A stretch of DNA of 64,000 bases from NCBI RefSeq assembly GCF_964340395.1, contig NC_135564.1, positions 6,128,861-6,192,860 on the forward strand, in the 5' to 3' direction. The notes below the pieces were generated by a model. That model made no database searches. It saw only the letters and a list, made by a program, of their open reading frames with translations, and was not told where the DNA came from. Position numbers and translations under genes: made by a program. This document shows positions 1 through 12,461 of the stretch, piece by piece; positions within the stretch are counted from its first letter, which is position 1; each line of letters begins with the position of its first letter. This DNA comes from Glandiceps talaboti (Eukaryota > Hemichordata > Enteropneusta > Spengelidae).

Positions 1-225
1 TTGTATCTGTGTGTGATTAACATGTTGACAAGAGTCTGTGTGATACCAAGTTTGTGCAGTTTAACAATTTGATATCTCTCATACTACAGTATGTATACTT
101 ACACCAATATTTGGGTCTTGGTATAGAAGATACTGTGTGTAGAATACTAGTATTTGGCCTAAAATGTAATTAATCGGTTTTAAAATTGTCTACTAACGAA
201 TGTTCCCAAAATTTATTCTGGTAAG

Positions 226-690
226 CAAGTGAGTAAACATCAAAAAAATGTATGCAAATATCCCTATCAACCATCACCATGCCCGTAGCAACAGCCAAGC
301 AATGGTGTATTTCACAAAGATAACAACAGGGAATCTTAGATAAGTAAGTGACCAAACATTCAAAAAGTGTATGCAGATATGCCTAGCAACAAGACCACAC
401 CATAACAACAGTCAAGTGACCGCATATAGTGCAAAGATAAAACAGGAATTAATAGACAAGTGAATAAACATTCAAAAAGTATATGTAAATATGCCGAGCA
501 ACAAGACCATGCCCATAGCAACAGCCAAATGAGGCTTTATATCGCAAAGATAAGACCAGGGATTCATAGGCAAATGAACGAACAATCAAAAAATGTATGA
601 AGATATGTGTAGCAACATGACCTCACCCATAGCAACAGCCAAATGATCGGGTATATTGCAAAGATAACAACAGGGCTGGATAGGCAACTG
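226..690. repeat. Tandem repeat, about 115-bp unit, four copies
   Basis: Four diverged copies follow one another. Each has a TATGCAAATAT-like segment (near 249, 369, 481 and 595), then a CCCATAGCAACAGCC-like segment and a GCAAAGATAACAACAGGG-like segment. Spacing between copies is 112-120 bp. Short open frames across it are by-products of the repeat. No coding or structural RNA function is seen. Confidence 0.85.
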
Positions 691-1222
691 GATAACAGCA
701 TGTGGATGAACATTTTAAAAAACTGTAAAGTTGTGCCACAATGCCATTGGCGCTATTTTTTCCCTGTTTCTTTTGTTTTTGATTTCGTGGTGACAAAATA
801 AGCCTGATGGGTTGGGTGATATATTAATTTTTTTGTTCCGTTTATTGTCAAATTGTAAATGTATATTCACATGTCACCATAATAAACAACTCTTACTACT
901 ACATGTACATTGGGAAGACACAATATAAGCTTGACAAGGTAATGATTCATGGTATAATACCTAAACGGCTTTTACATGTGTGGTAATGTGTATGAAATGG
1001 CTTTACTTTGTGAGAGTACTTTATGTTTTAACTTTTAAGTGCAGCTTATGTATATGATTCCTTTTAGTGAAAACCACTTGTCAGGATGGAGAGAGATGGA
1101 GTTGCTAATAATACCCAATGTTGTGTAGTTGACCTACTAAATTGAATTTTTTTTTTAAAGCTTGAACTTCATGAATTATGAACAATTTTGAATTTAGTCT
1201 CAGATTTCAGTTATCAGTCTGG

Positions 1223-1430
1223 GATATCATTTTTTTCAATCAGAAAACTAACAATACATGTATTTTTACTAAAAATTGTTAAAATAAAAAAATAATTACA
1301 GGTTAATTTTATCCAATTTCAAAGCTACATTAATAGTAGTTGGATACCATTTATTGTAAATTAGAAAACCAATAACACATTTATTTTTACAAAAAAAAAG
1401 TTAAAAGACAAAAATTACAAACTTACACAT
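1223..1430. repeat. Diverged tandem duplication, about 120-bp unit
   Basis: Two AT-rich copies run GGATATCATTT...AGAAAACTAACAATACA and GGATACCATTT...AGAAAACCAATAACACA. Both are followed by poly-T/poly-A rich stretches. The copies are old and differ at many sites. The surrounding 691-2246 region otherwise shows only AT-rich non-coding sequence. Confidence 0.55.
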
Positions 1431-1601
1431 CATACATGTTAATCCTCTTTCTACCAGGGAGGTATTTGTTTGTACACAAAAAAACTACAAGTTGGGAAAA
1501 ATATAACCAGAAGCCAATTTTATCCACAAGTACTTCAGTAACAAGTTGAAATCATGATCGTATCGGGGCACTGATTTTAGAGTGTGGACCAAAAACGTAT
1601 T

Positions 1602-1970
1602 TGTCTGGATGCCAACATGGTCTCTAACTAAACCACGTCTAATCAAAGTCCCTCAATCAGCACAAAAAGTTATTCATCCAATCAGTGAACCCCAACTGTT
1701 ATAGTAATGTAAATGGTGTACATGTATAAGTAGCATCCTGAGCTTACAAATATGCCATATATGGACATAACTACTGCCCAAATAAATATTAACTTTATGA
1801 GAGACTGTTATTGATGAGAATTTTTTTTATTGATTAACAAAGACATGATGTTAATGACTGTGTAGGTGCCTGTGGATGAATTTTAAATTTCATCTCATGC
1901 ATCTCACAACTTCGAGAGTAACTTCTTTGGTATAAATCGTAATGATACCATAAAGGAACTAGAGTAAAAA
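1602..1970 (+). repeat. Dispersed repeat copy A of the GTCTGGATGCCAACATGG family
   Basis: The left end reads GTCTGGATGCCAACATGG then TCTCT. The right end, near 1935-1970, reads ATCGTAATGATACCAT then GGAACTAGAG. The same two ends occur much closer together at 19052-19137 (reverse orientation), 27765-27832 and 28459-28513. The spacing here suggests an insertion between the two ends. The ends are themselves inverted (TAGTCTGG / TAGTCTAG), as in a small terminal-inverted-repeat element. Confidence 0.5.
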
Positions 1971-2246
1971 AGTATTGGATTTAGTGGATCATACATGTAT
2001 ATTATTTATGAGTACAGCTGTATATACGTTTACCCACAGTTTATTCAATATTAAGTATGATATTATGAAGAAGTCATAATATCTAAGAAAACAGTTTCAA
2101 AAAATATTCCAGATGCAGTTAATGAAGCTTTATAAGTGTATGACCATTGGAAAGATGATTCACATGGGTTCATCACCGAAATATTGATTAAATGAATAGC
2201 AAAGTCTGTACATGTACAGTCCAGGTCAATTGTATATTTTTGACGA

Positions 2247-2396
2247 GGCTGGTCATCAGACTAGCTCAGTGCTAACACCAGGCCGATAACGTCATATCAG
2301 CATACTGTTTCTGGAACGGGAAGCTGGTAATCAGGCTAGCTCAGTGCTAACACCAGGCTAACAACGTCTTACCAGCATATTGTTTCCACTGGAAGG
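2247..2396. repeat. Tandem duplication, about 75-bp unit
   Basis: Two copies of a segment running CTGGTAATCAGGCTAGCTCA then GTGCTAACACCAGGC. Each is followed by an ACGTC..A.CAGCAT stretch. TAGCTCAGTGC resembles a tRNA box A, but no box B or acceptor stem is visible, so no tRNA is called. Confidence 0.7.
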
Positions 2397-3891
2397 ATTC
2401 ATGCATGCACAAGCCTGATTTGAACACCTGGTTGTCCTGGTGCTCACGTATAAGCTGATACTAGGGTAGCAAATTGGAGAAGGATTCTTAAGCTATATCA
2501 TAGGAAAGTTTATAGATTCTGCCATATTCCTTACTGTCTATCATTGAGTTCCTGCAATCTCAACACAAGCACTGTCATCCAGTGAATAATCTTAATTTAA
2601 ATTAACTAAAATACACCAATGGCTACTCAAAGTAAAAAAAACACAGAAAGTAACGATGTTCCCATTTCCAAGGAAGGAAATCTCTTTATCTAGTCTTGTC
2701 ACGATGAATATATGATCACTCTTTATTTAGCTGTTAAAAAAAGAGAAACACGTTATTTCCATGATCAATTACAAATTTAGCTTTGTATCAAAAGTGTTGC
2801 TCCATTAAAAAGTCAATCTAAAACCGCAAATTACTTTTCTTATTTTTGCAAAAGGTCGTGTGTTTTATGAACGAGGTTAAACAGACTTTATTCTGACTTT
2901 AAATTGCTTGTTTTCAGTATAGAGAGGAAATTGTTTCCTTGTGGTGCATATTTTAACAGCTTGTAACCCATGTGGAAATTGCTTGATTCCTCTCATGGAA
3001 TTGAAGTGAAAATTAGATTTCTGATGAACAGTATTGGTTTATAGCAAATTATTCTGAAGTTGAACAATTACCATTCCCAAAGGTATCTCTGTGTTATAAA
3101 AGAAATGCCAAATGTACCCTGAGAGGTGCCAAAAACGATCCTGTTCAGTTGGAGTTTTGATCCTGTTCAGTTGGAGTTTATCTGTTTTAGTTTGAGTATA
3201 TCTCACATAATGTTATCAATGAAACATCAACTATGACATATCTTTTTTCATTACAGATTCTGTGCCTGTAACCTACTTCAGAATCGCATTGCTAACAAAA
3301 CTATGTGTTTACAATCTTTGCGAACATGTACAATTTTTTCTGTGATAATTCTCTAGTGTCTTGTCACTCAAGATATATGGAGTATATACTTTGGACATGT
3401 AAACACATAGAAACATAAATCTGTACTGCAATTCAAACCAATTGCCCACCGGACATGTAAACATCTATGTTATGGAACTAATAATTCATTTTTTTTTAAA
3501 AATAAGTTTAAAGTTAACTAGAAATGTTTTTTTCTATCAAAATATCATTTTACACTCAAAAACTATTTGATCCATTTCATTGCTTTTTATGGATGACCGA
3601 TAACATCAATTTCTTTCAACATTGAAAATGTTTCATGTTGCTCCTGTGTATTATGTAAGGTTCTAAATATTACATTTTTTATTGTATTATTTAAATTGTC
3701 ATATGCAGGACTTGGTACCTGTTCCAAAATTATAAATGTTTTAGAAAATGGATAAGGAAAATAAAAATAACAAGTTATCAGCTATTTTGGTTTTAAATTC
3801 CCAGAAAAGTAAAAATTCCCAGAAAAGTAGTCTCTTTTATTATTTTAAAGAAAATTTGCATAAATGCCAACATAGCAATATTGTGTTTTTC
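2397..3891. other. Non-coding AT-rich stretch, nothing recognised
   Basis: No open frame of note, RNA gene or element boundary is visible. The only local structure is a 21-bp direct duplication (GATCCTGTTCAGTTGGAGTTT) near 3137-3180. Confidence 0.6.
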
Positions 3892-3984
3892 TACATACAT
3901 ACATACATACATACATACATACATACATACATACATACATACATACATACATACATACATACATACATACATACATACATACAT
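3892..3984. repeat. (TACA)n microsatellite
   Basis: About 23 uninterrupted units of the tetranucleotide TACA/CATA. It produces open frames on both strands (Tyr-Ile-His-Thr and Met-Tyr-Val-Cys repeats) that are not genes. Confidence 0.98.
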
Positions 3985-4414
3985 GTACAATTTCTAATGT
4001 AGAATATCAATATTAGAGAAGGTTTCTCACATTTCATAAAGGTAGGCGGAGTAGTCCATGATAACACAATTGCTTGTAGGGGAAATGAATGTATATGGGA
4101 AAGGTTACATTTGTGAATTTTGATGTATGCAGTTTGCAGCTAAACAAAAAACCCTGCATAATTAATGTTGCTTTTGGTCATTAAGCTGGTAAACTAGGTA
4201 AGGTCATATACAAACGAAATAAATGTCAGATGAACATTTTTAGAATCAAGCATTTTATAAGAGAGACGGATGAAATTGCTTGAAGGCCATGTCTTAGGTG
4301 ATGATCATATCAAAATTAGAATCTGATTAGTTTTGATGATTGCACACAAAGCCAATTGGCTTCTAAATTACATTTCCATGTCTTGTGCTGATTATATTTA
4401 CCACTCCATTAAAG

Positions 4415-4590
4415 CCAGCATGGGAGACAATAATGTAGTGTTTGCATGTGTTCTAGCGTATACCAATGAAAGATCAGAGGATGAGAAGTGATGTTGTAAT
4501 GCTTGCAATGTGTTTTAGTTTAAACCAACAAGAGATCATGATGGGGGATGATTTTGCAGTGTTTGCACGTGTTGCTGTGCAAACCTCCAA
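4415..4590. repeat. Imperfect tandem repeat, about 70-bp unit, three copies
   Basis: Three diverged units share GTGTTTGCATGTGTT-like, TA.ACCAA.(A)GAGA-like and GATGA-like blocks. This is a decayed minisatellite without coding signal. Confidence 0.5.
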
Positions 4591-4954
4591 GAGACAACAG
4601 GCCTGGAACTTTGTCTAAGTAAATTTAGACAGGCTGAGATTTCACATGGCTCCTGTCCACACCGTATTTGATTTCATTGACAGTATAGCTATTATCCAAA
4701 TGCACATGTACTACTTAAATCATGCCATTTTTGGTGACCTTTTCCTAACACTGTGACAGGAATACAGAGTACCTGTCAGTAGTCTTTCATAGCTTCATTT
4801 TAGAATTCCTCATGTAGCTTCATTTTAGCATTCCTCATGTCAGTTCAATGCTATATGTACGATTTGACTACTTCTAAATTATATCAGTGTATTAAAAGCT
4901 TGCAGTTTTTCACCACTTAGACAGCAATTAGGTTGACTTTTAAACTAATTTTAA

Positions 4955-5100
4955 AACTTTTTTTATTTAGTCAGAAAAGCTGAGAAAATACCTCAGGCAA
5001 GGGGTTTTGTCATGCCTTGCCCTCAACTCATAGTGACAGGCCTCTAAATGTCACTCGTGTTTTCCTTAGCTAAAGGAAAAAAATACATCGAATAATATCC
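4955..5100. mobile_element. Diverged copy of the 155-bp foldback element
   Basis: The core GGGGTTTTGTCATG...CAACTCATAGTGACAGGCC matches the centre of the better preserved copies at 25019-25171 and 33546-33700. The right end again finishes in GAATAATATC. The arms have diverged, so base pairing is only partial here. Confidence 0.5.
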
Positions 5101-5234
5101 TGAAGTATTGTACATGGAGAAGAAGCAGGAAGAAACAAAATCCAATAATCATACATATTTCAGGTCAACCTACTGTCCAAGTCCAATTTAGGTACCTCAT
5201 CATTAAATGGCTAAATGGCCAATGTTCTCCGCAG

Positions 5235-5318
5235 GCCAAAATAGTGGCACAGACCGTGACGCCTTCATTGACTCCGGAGATGCTATCAGTCATCCCGCGA
5301 TCCTATTCAATGCCATTG
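5235..5318 (+). other. Candidate internal exon (unproven)
   Basis: An 84-bp segment noticeably richer in G+C and CpG (five CpGs) than its surroundings. It is preceded by TGTTCTCCGCAG (acceptor-like) and followed by GTCAGT (donor-like). Read with one base borrowed from a previous exon, it is open throughout and ends in phase 1, the phase needed by the ADAR2 exon at 50656. A second frame is also open, to a stop at 5376-5378. It lies upstream of the proposed ADAR2 start exon, so it could only belong to an alternative transcript or another gene. No family was recognised in either frame. Confidence 0.2.
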
Positions 5319-5378
5319 GTCAGTAATTTACCACCGACGTCAGAGGCAGAGATTAACGCAATCCTCATTCTGTTTTAA

Positions 5379-7218
5379 ACCACTGATTTCCTCCGTCAAA
5401 GTACAATTACATCCAGTGTAATGATGAGCTATATACCTAAGCCAATTCCAGACAGATTTATTGTCTATATACTTCAGGTAACTCTTTGTTGTCAGATTTG
5501 TCATCTTAAGATTTCTAAAAAAAAATTATGTAATTTAATTGTTCAAACTTCTGTGTTCTTTTTTCTGATTTGTCATCAACATACTGACATATTTATGATC
5601 AACCTACCTGAACTAAATGTATATCTCTGATATATACTCTATTTGTAGTAATCTGTGTTTGGTTTATTACTACCTAGCAGACTATGCACTAGAGGGGATG
5701 CTGACGTTTTACGAGAAAAAGATTTTTGTGTAGATAAAATGCTGACAGGTTTATAGATAATGACCTTTGGACATGAATAAAGTTCATCTTTTAGTGAGGT
5801 TGGGGATTGCTAGATGGACTGTATGTGTTATTCACAGGGATTTGCACTGATCCACTCTTATCAGGGGTTAAAGTAGGTTTCCTTATAAGAAAGCAGTAGG
5901 TTTCCTTATAAGAAAGCAGACACCATAATTTGATTTCAGTAATCACAAAAGTATTGACATCATAAATTACAGCAATAAAAATAAGAACGAGAAGAAAAAA
6001 AAGATGTAATATAAATAGGAGAAAAAGTCTGGGTGATGTTTTGTACACAGTGTTTTATTCATTTTGGAAAGGAACTCTTGTGTTGTCGCCAAGGTTTTTG
6101 CATATATATTAGCTTATTTGCATATGTCATTGAATAAAATCTTTTATGTTGATTGTTTTTAATGTTTTGCCAAAATGATAGCGATACCTGTATGTCCCAT
6201 ATCTGCAACTCTGTGGGCAGAACACTAAACTCTCTCAAGCAAAGCCTTAAAACCTTGTAGATTTTACCTCCCACAAAACACAAAGTCATTGGTCCAATCC
6301 AAATATTTACTTCCTTGAAAAAATTATGTGGTTCCAAGCATTAAATTGGGAGGTGAAAGATAGTCACTTTGAGACTGTTTGGACATATTAGTCATAGATA
6401 TTTTGTTCATTTTTAGATTCCTGAGGAAGTCCTTTGTGCAGGGCCAAAATGTAGAAATTAAAGATTTTAAATTCAACCTCATTGGGAGCAAGTTCTTGTC
6501 ATTTTCTATCAAACTTGTATCTATCTCCTCAAGTTTTAGTCTCCCCATGAAATGTACATTCTCTGTAGTTGGACTGATCTTCGTTTATTCAAGAAACTCG
6601 TATTATTCAACCAATTACTGACACAAAACACTGCATTATCAAGATCTGTAGAGAGTTTGAAACATTGAAATTATTTCAAATTTACCGTTATGTGACTGTT
6701 ATTTCACTGTCCTGCATTCCTGTATTTCCTTGTTATCAGTACTTTCATGCTATATATTTTTGTTGTTACAACAGTTATTTGAATTTGTTGAACTTTGAAG
6801 TTCAAAATTCTGTGAATAATTGACCATGTAATAAATGTACCGCTTTCTCCAAAATTTCAATTTGTGTGAAAATGGTACAAGGATTCATTTCGTAAATTAC
6901 CTGACAGTGTTTATATTTTGTCTGACACGTAAAGACAATACAGAAGAGACACAGTGTATCGCAGACAAATAAAGTTTGCCAAATAATTTAAAAAGCAAAG
7001 ATGGATATCGTCTGAAATCCCTCCAAAGGCAGTTGATGAATAATGTTTCTTTAATGACCTTTTCTGATATCTCTTTAGGCTAATTCGTAAAAGATTTATT
7101 CCTTTTGCAAGAAATAATTTTGTTCATGTATTATTCATGTACTAAATTGCATATGTAGTGGTAATGAGTTTGTAGAAAATATACAGTTGTATAATTTATG
7201 CTGACGACTACCGAGGAT
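5379..7218. other. Non-coding stretch, no gene recognised
   Basis: Several short open frames (60-92 codons) occur on both strands, but none shows a recognisable domain or convincing splice context. The only repeat noted is a direct duplication of TAGGTTTCCTTATAAGAAAG at about 5873-5919. Confidence 0.55.
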
Positions 7219-7233
7219 GGGGGGGGGGGGGGG
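7219..7233 (+). repeat. Poly-G tract (15 G)
   Basis: Fifteen consecutive G residues. The region from here to 8008 is otherwise AT-rich with nothing recognised. Confidence 0.95.
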
Positions 7234-8008
7234 TTGAAAGGAAGACAAACTTGTAACAAATACATAATGACTTCAGTAACTGTAGGAGCGTCTGAATGAA
7301 AATAAGACAAAGAAGCGAAAATTGGCAACTTTATTCAGTAAAGTTGCAAATAAACAGTTACCACAAGTTTATCTACAGTAAAACCTTTTGTCCCCTTTTT
7401 AATAGCCAAAACTTGTGACATATTCTCATGACATTTTCAGGGACTATGCATGAAAAAAACCATGAAATATTTGAAACATGATAGTAGTTATCATAGCATA
7501 AGGGAGAGAACTGTTGGAGGGTTTGTTTAGTATTGAAGTTTAGCATTGAAGATATTGCCATGTGAATGGAGATACAAGTATCAATTATGCAGTTTCTATA
7601 CCCAGCACTCTAGGATATTTGATAGATTGATCTCAAGTAACCTCAAACCAAGACTGTAGCAAACATGGAGTCTTTATTAAAGTTAACTGTCTGTGAATAG
7701 CTGGTAATACACTGTATTAATTTCCTTAAGGTCCACTCTGCTTCATTTTTCAACTAAGAGCAATGATAGCACTAAATTACAAACGTGTCAGCTTCAACTT
7801 GAAGTATGTGTCTTGCCCATTATGTTCCTCCGATTGTCATTTTACGAGTTAATCACAATAAAATCAGGATGTCATTAAACACCACTAAATTACTGACAGA
7901 AAGATGTTACGAAAGTCTATGCTATTGTTGTCTGCCTTGTCTATCTTGTACTCGTGCAAGTTTGCCGTGGGTAACAAAATTTTCATAAACGGCATAACCT
8001 TCCCCCCC

Positions 8009-8010
8009 TC

Positions 8011-8045
<35 letters not shown>

Positions 8046-8090
8046 GACACACACACACACATACACATACACATACACATACATACACAC
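8009..8090. repeat. (CA)n / (ACACAT)n microsatellite
   Basis: Dinucleotide CA repeats interrupted by TACACA and GACACA variants. Open frames over it are simple-sequence artefacts. Confidence 0.95.
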
Positions 8091-8639
8091 AAAATTCAGC
8101 CAATTAAAAAATAATCCACTGCATAATGAATCAATATACATTGTACTTTCTGTTGAAGAGGTCATAAAATTTAGGTGGACAGGATCCCATATTCATCATA
8201 ATTGCAGCGATAAAAATCATGCTGTATTCTAACTAAGAGTCTATCATGTTTGAAATATTGTTTAGTGGATTCAGTTGTACACGATACATGAATTGTTATG
8301 CTTTTTCCTGAGAGAGATGTTCAAATTAGATGAACTTATACAGATGTATTGGTGTGTGTTGGGTGCAGTCATTGAGACTCTTGGCACATCTTGTGGTGAT
8401 GAAGTGTAATAACGCTGCACTGTCTGTACTGTACTGTTCTTAATTCTTCCAATTCAGTTTGTTAACTTTTAGCTATGATACATCACATACAACATGCAGC
8501 TTGTTACAAACCAATTTAACGTCATCATGGTAACTAGTCAGGTTTGTCTAGCGTCTGATCGCTTCACTTTACTTCACTTGTATCTATGCCTTCTCGTAAC
8601 CCATGCTTTGGCAACATATTATCTAGTCTACTATTGTCT

Positions 8640-8866
8640 GTCTAAGATATTTTCCTCTCGCAGTAATTATGATTTTTGTTCTCACAGTCATGGTGTGTAA
8701 GATGTTTTGTCAGAGTGTAAAAGGTGTCCTACCCTTCCAGATGTTTTCCTTTCAGTGTCTAAGATGAACCCCCACCTCCATGTCTAAGACGTTTTTCTGT
8801 CATGGTATCTTTAGACACTTTCCTCTCACACTTCTACATTATCTAAGACATGTTCCTGTCTCAGTA
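8640..8866. repeat. Degenerate minisatellite with TCTAAGA / TTTTCCTCTC blocks
   Basis: The pieces GTCTAAGATATTTTCCTCTC, GTCTAAGACGTTTTTCTGTC and ATCTAAGACATGTTCCTGTC recur at irregular intervals, ending at the following CA microsatellite. Unit boundaries are blurred. Confidence 0.5.

Positions 8867-8867
<1 letters not shown>

Positions 8868-8914
<47 letters not shown>
8868..8914. repeat. (CA)n microsatellite
   Basis: About 23 uninterrupted CA units. Confidence 0.98.
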
Positions 8915-8916
<2 letters not shown>

Positions 8917-8948
8917 TGACTGAAAATGAAAACAAAAATTGCAATGAT

Positions 8949-9329
8949 AAGGCCTAAAAAATATAATTGTTTGGTTTCAGTTACCCGACCCCACCTAGCT
9001 TTTCACTGCCAACCCTGAACCTTTTTGAACATATTTGAGAAAAAAATAATAAAATGGCCAAAAATTTTGAAGTCTCACAAGAAAAATAGTGGATGCAGAA
9101 ACTGCCATTGAATGATCAACTTAAAAAAGACACTATTCTTCCAATCTATAATGGTTGTACAATTGATAAGTAGAAATAAATAACAGAGACAATTTGGAAA
9201 ACAATGGGAAACCTGAACTAGACACTGACACAGAAAAAAAAATATAATAAAATAAAAAATCCAACTACCCCACCTATTCTAAAATTGAGTGTAACCGGAA
9301 CCAAACAATTTTTTTTTTATTAGGCCTAA
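8949..9329. mobile_element. MITE-like element with AGGCCTA terminal inverted repeats, copy 1
   Basis: The left end reads AGGCCTAAAAAATATAATTG then TTTGGTTTC. The right end is its inverse (GAACCAAACAATTTTTT...TTAGGCCTA). The interior has no coding capacity. The interior pieces AATAATAAAATGGC, AATAGTGGATGCAGAAACTG, TTCTTCCAATCTATAATG and TACCCCACCTATTCT recur in the same order at 59816-60131. Two full copies sharing both ends and interior make a non-autonomous DNA transposon the best explanation. No clear target-site duplication was identified. Confidence 0.75.
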
Positions 9330-10578
9330 TGTGTCATTTGTGTATGCTATAGGTGGGATGTCAAACTAATTTTGAATATGGACATTAAAAAAATACTAAT
9401 ACTGCTTTCCTTCTCATTTTGGTCCTTTATATCATCAAAATCACACACTCTGATTATCGATGATAACAACATAATTCATATTACAACAGATAACCATTGT
9501 TGTATAGAGGAAAGATTTACTGGCGTTTTAGGGATTATAAGCCGGCAATTATTAAGCAATGAACATATCAGATTGGGAAGCACTCAACACATGTGACTAG
9601 TCTCCCTGTTAATGATAAAACGAAAAATGTACTGATATCGATGCTTTGATTCACGTGTTAAAGTACATAAAGACACATTTGCATACACAAAAATTAGCAG
9701 CCCGCAGCGTGTATATTTGATTCAGGATTAGTTTACCCCCAGGGTAGATTCACGATGTGAAAATAGTGTCAAGAGTCATCTGTTGAGTAAAAACGCAATA
9801 ATTGCAATATGTGATACATATTGGATACATAGTTGCCAACTGTTGGCACAGTGCCAATCAGCAGTAGCCAATGAGCTTGCAGTTTTAATATTTCAGTTAG
9901 ATTTTACTTTATTTCAAATACTACTTGCATCAACCAATCAAAACATGGCTTTTGTATGAATGTACAAACATCACTTCAAAATCAAACTGAATTCCCAGGG
10001 GTTGCATGAATATTGTATTGTTCCATTTTAGAACTTATAGAAACCATGTTTGAAATTAATCTTTTTCAGACGTAAGTAATCCACTTTGATCATCAACCCC
10101 TTGCCACGATTTTTATGTTAGTTAGCTTTGGCTGAGCATGAAATCAGGTTATCAATCATCCTGTCAGATTTGATGTAAGTCCCGATTTACATTGCATTTT
10201 CATTCTTTTTTCATAAATCCAATAGACTGGGAGGGAAAAAAAATCCTCATTTCTGTGACCTAAAACATGTTGTGTGCGAGGATTAAAGTCATTGGCAGAT
10301 TACTAATCAATGATCTAGTGTTCTGAACATGCCCTTCAGGAGGTTTGGAGATTTTGTATGTAGATGTGGGTAATGAGTCTTGCCTTTTCTATACATACAA
10401 ATGGCCAACATCTGAGAGCAATGGATTTTTAAGACTTTGTGTTAGGTATTAGTGTTGTATTGATGGAAGCGTATTAGTAGAAAGTAGACTGAATTCGTGT
10501 ATTGGTGATGGATTAAATCATTTGGACATTTCATAGTAACAAGGCTAGCTAAGATTTTCAAAATGGATACCAAATACT
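9330..10578. other. Non-coding stretch, nothing recognised
   Basis: AT-rich sequence. One 74-codon open frame (9372-9596) starts with a hydrophobic stretch but lacks any recognisable domain or supporting signal. Confidence 0.5.
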
Positions 10579-10756
10579 TTGTGTGTGAGTGTGAGTGTGA
10601 TTATGTATGTATGTACGTACATGTACATATACGTGTATGTTTGCATGTATGCACATAGGTACATCCACAAATGTATGTATGATACTGTACATATAATGTA
10701 TGTTTGCGTGTGTGTGTGTGTGTGTGTCTGTGTCTGTGTGTCTGTGTGCGTGTGTG
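10579..10756. repeat. TG-rich / TATG low-complexity tract
   Basis: Degenerate GTGTGA and TATGTATG repeats lead into a cleaner (TG)n run around 10708-10728. Confidence 0.9.
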
Positions 10757-11419
10757 GAAAGTAGTATCAACTTCAAATGAAAATTTTTCTGTAGTGGTAA
10801 ATCATTAACTTTTTTGATGTTTTAGATAATAAGTTATTCTCTAGATTTCTAGAAAGATAACCCCATTTGTCAAGAAGACAGTATCGCTGATGATAACAGT
10901 CAAAAGATTTACATGGGCAAAAAAAGAAAACTTCATAGGCCTATGCAATAGTAATAGTATCCAAGATAACACAGGAATGATTTGTATGTGGGTAGTATTG
11001 ACTAGATACTGTCTGTCTTGGGGTAAATGAGGCATAAAGGTACTGAATGGTGCTTGCATGAGCAAAATGTTGACAGAGATGAACGTCAACCGTAGAATGT
11101 CAAGTTTTATGCTTCTGTGGAGATGAACAATCATTTGATAAATTCTATCAGAAAGTAATAAGGATATAAGTAAAGCATAAGATGAATAGACTGTAAGTGG
11201 CATACTTTTATATATGGTAGATTTGTAATACAGTTTTGCAATGTATGCCAAACTATGCAAGATGTATTTGATATCCAAGTGTTTTACTCACTGCTTCAAT
11301 ACTTCACATTGGCAAAAGACCAAAACATGTTCAACTGATGACTTGCAAATGATAGCAATGTAAAAAAAAAATCAGAATCACACAGAGTACTATAATTGCA
11401 TTATTTTTATTAATGTTCA

Positions 11420-11660
11420 TCATGTGTTTGCATGCATGCATGTGTGTGTGTGGCCCTGTGTATTTGTGCCCATTCCTATGTTTGCATGCATGTGTGTGTG
11501 TGGCCATGTGTATGTGTGTCCATTTCTGTGTTTGCATGCATGTGTGTCCATGTGTATGTGTGCTCATTTGTATGTGTTAACATGCATGCACATTTTTGTA
11601 TGGTTGTGTACATGTGTATCTATTTATATATGTTTGCATGCACATGTGATTGCGTACATA
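11420..11660. repeat. TG-rich minisatellite, about 53-bp unit, four to five copies
   Basis: Units begin TTTGCATGCATGTGTGTGTG and continue with GGCC(A/C)TGTGTAT.TGTG.CCATT-like sequence. Overlapping Cys/His/Met-rich open frames on both strands reflect the repeat, not genes. Confidence 0.8.
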
Positions 11661-12102
11661 TGTGCATAAGTGAGTGAACGTGATTTACATGTTACAAAAA
11701 TATGAGATATACATCGATTGTTGTCAGAGCACCTCATCGTAAGTCTATTTTTTCTTCGTCCTGTCGTGTCAAGTGACTGATGGCATCGTAAATTTACATG
11801 TCTTGTCAAGAAGGACTTTTAACAGAATTACCATTTACATTCTTGAAATACTGTTGGCACAAATGATTTTTACAGTGACACATGTCAAAGCATAAAGTCA
11901 GGATAAAAATAGGAAGCTAGATGTATATTATATGATATGATGTCTATTAGAGTTCTCTCTCTCTCTGTCAGTTCAGGAAGAGTGTACAACACATCAAATG
12001 ACATTGCCTGCATATATTTCTTTATGCATGCATCGTTTTTCTTAGGTAAAGACAGTTGAATAGGTCGAAGTGTATTTTTAGAACATTGTGACATTGTTAT
12101 TT

Positions 12103-12153
12103 CTCCTCCTCCTCCTCCTCCTCTTTCTTCATCTTCATCTTCATCTTCATCTT
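12103..12153. repeat. (CTC)n followed by (TTCATC)n microsatellite
   Basis: Seven CTC-type triplets, then several TTCATC hexamers. Confidence 0.9.
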
Positions 12154-12390
12154 GATTATTCTTCTTTATGAAGTCGCCTGGCTATGAGTGCAGCTCATGA
12201 AGATAAATTAAACTATTAAATGAAAGCACATCTTAAAATCTTAAAACCTCCCCTTCCCCCACATACACATACACATAACATGTACACTGTACACTGCTAT
12301 GTTCTCAAACCCATAAGACAAACAAAAAAAGAAAGAGGAATCCGTCCACTCACATTCCACTATATTTCCCAACCCGTCATGGATACCACT

Positions 12391-12394
12391 CCAC

Positions 12395-12458
<64 letters not shown>
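12391..12458. repeat. (CA)n microsatellite
   Basis: About 30 CA units with one TACA interruption near the start. Confidence 0.97.

Positions 12459-12461
<3 letters not shown>

Noticed and set aside
226-690. CRISPR-like array
   Set aside because: The units are about 115 bp and diverge throughout, without constant short repeats and unique spacers. The DNA is eukaryotic.
2247-2396. tRNA gene (TAGCTCAGT word)
   Set aside because: No box B, no acceptor stem and no cloverleaf could be drawn in either duplicated unit.
10841-11278. 145-codon open frame on the - strand, rich in Leu and Ile
   Set aside because: No family similarity. The hydrophobicity follows from AT-rich sequence, and there is no supporting gene structure.
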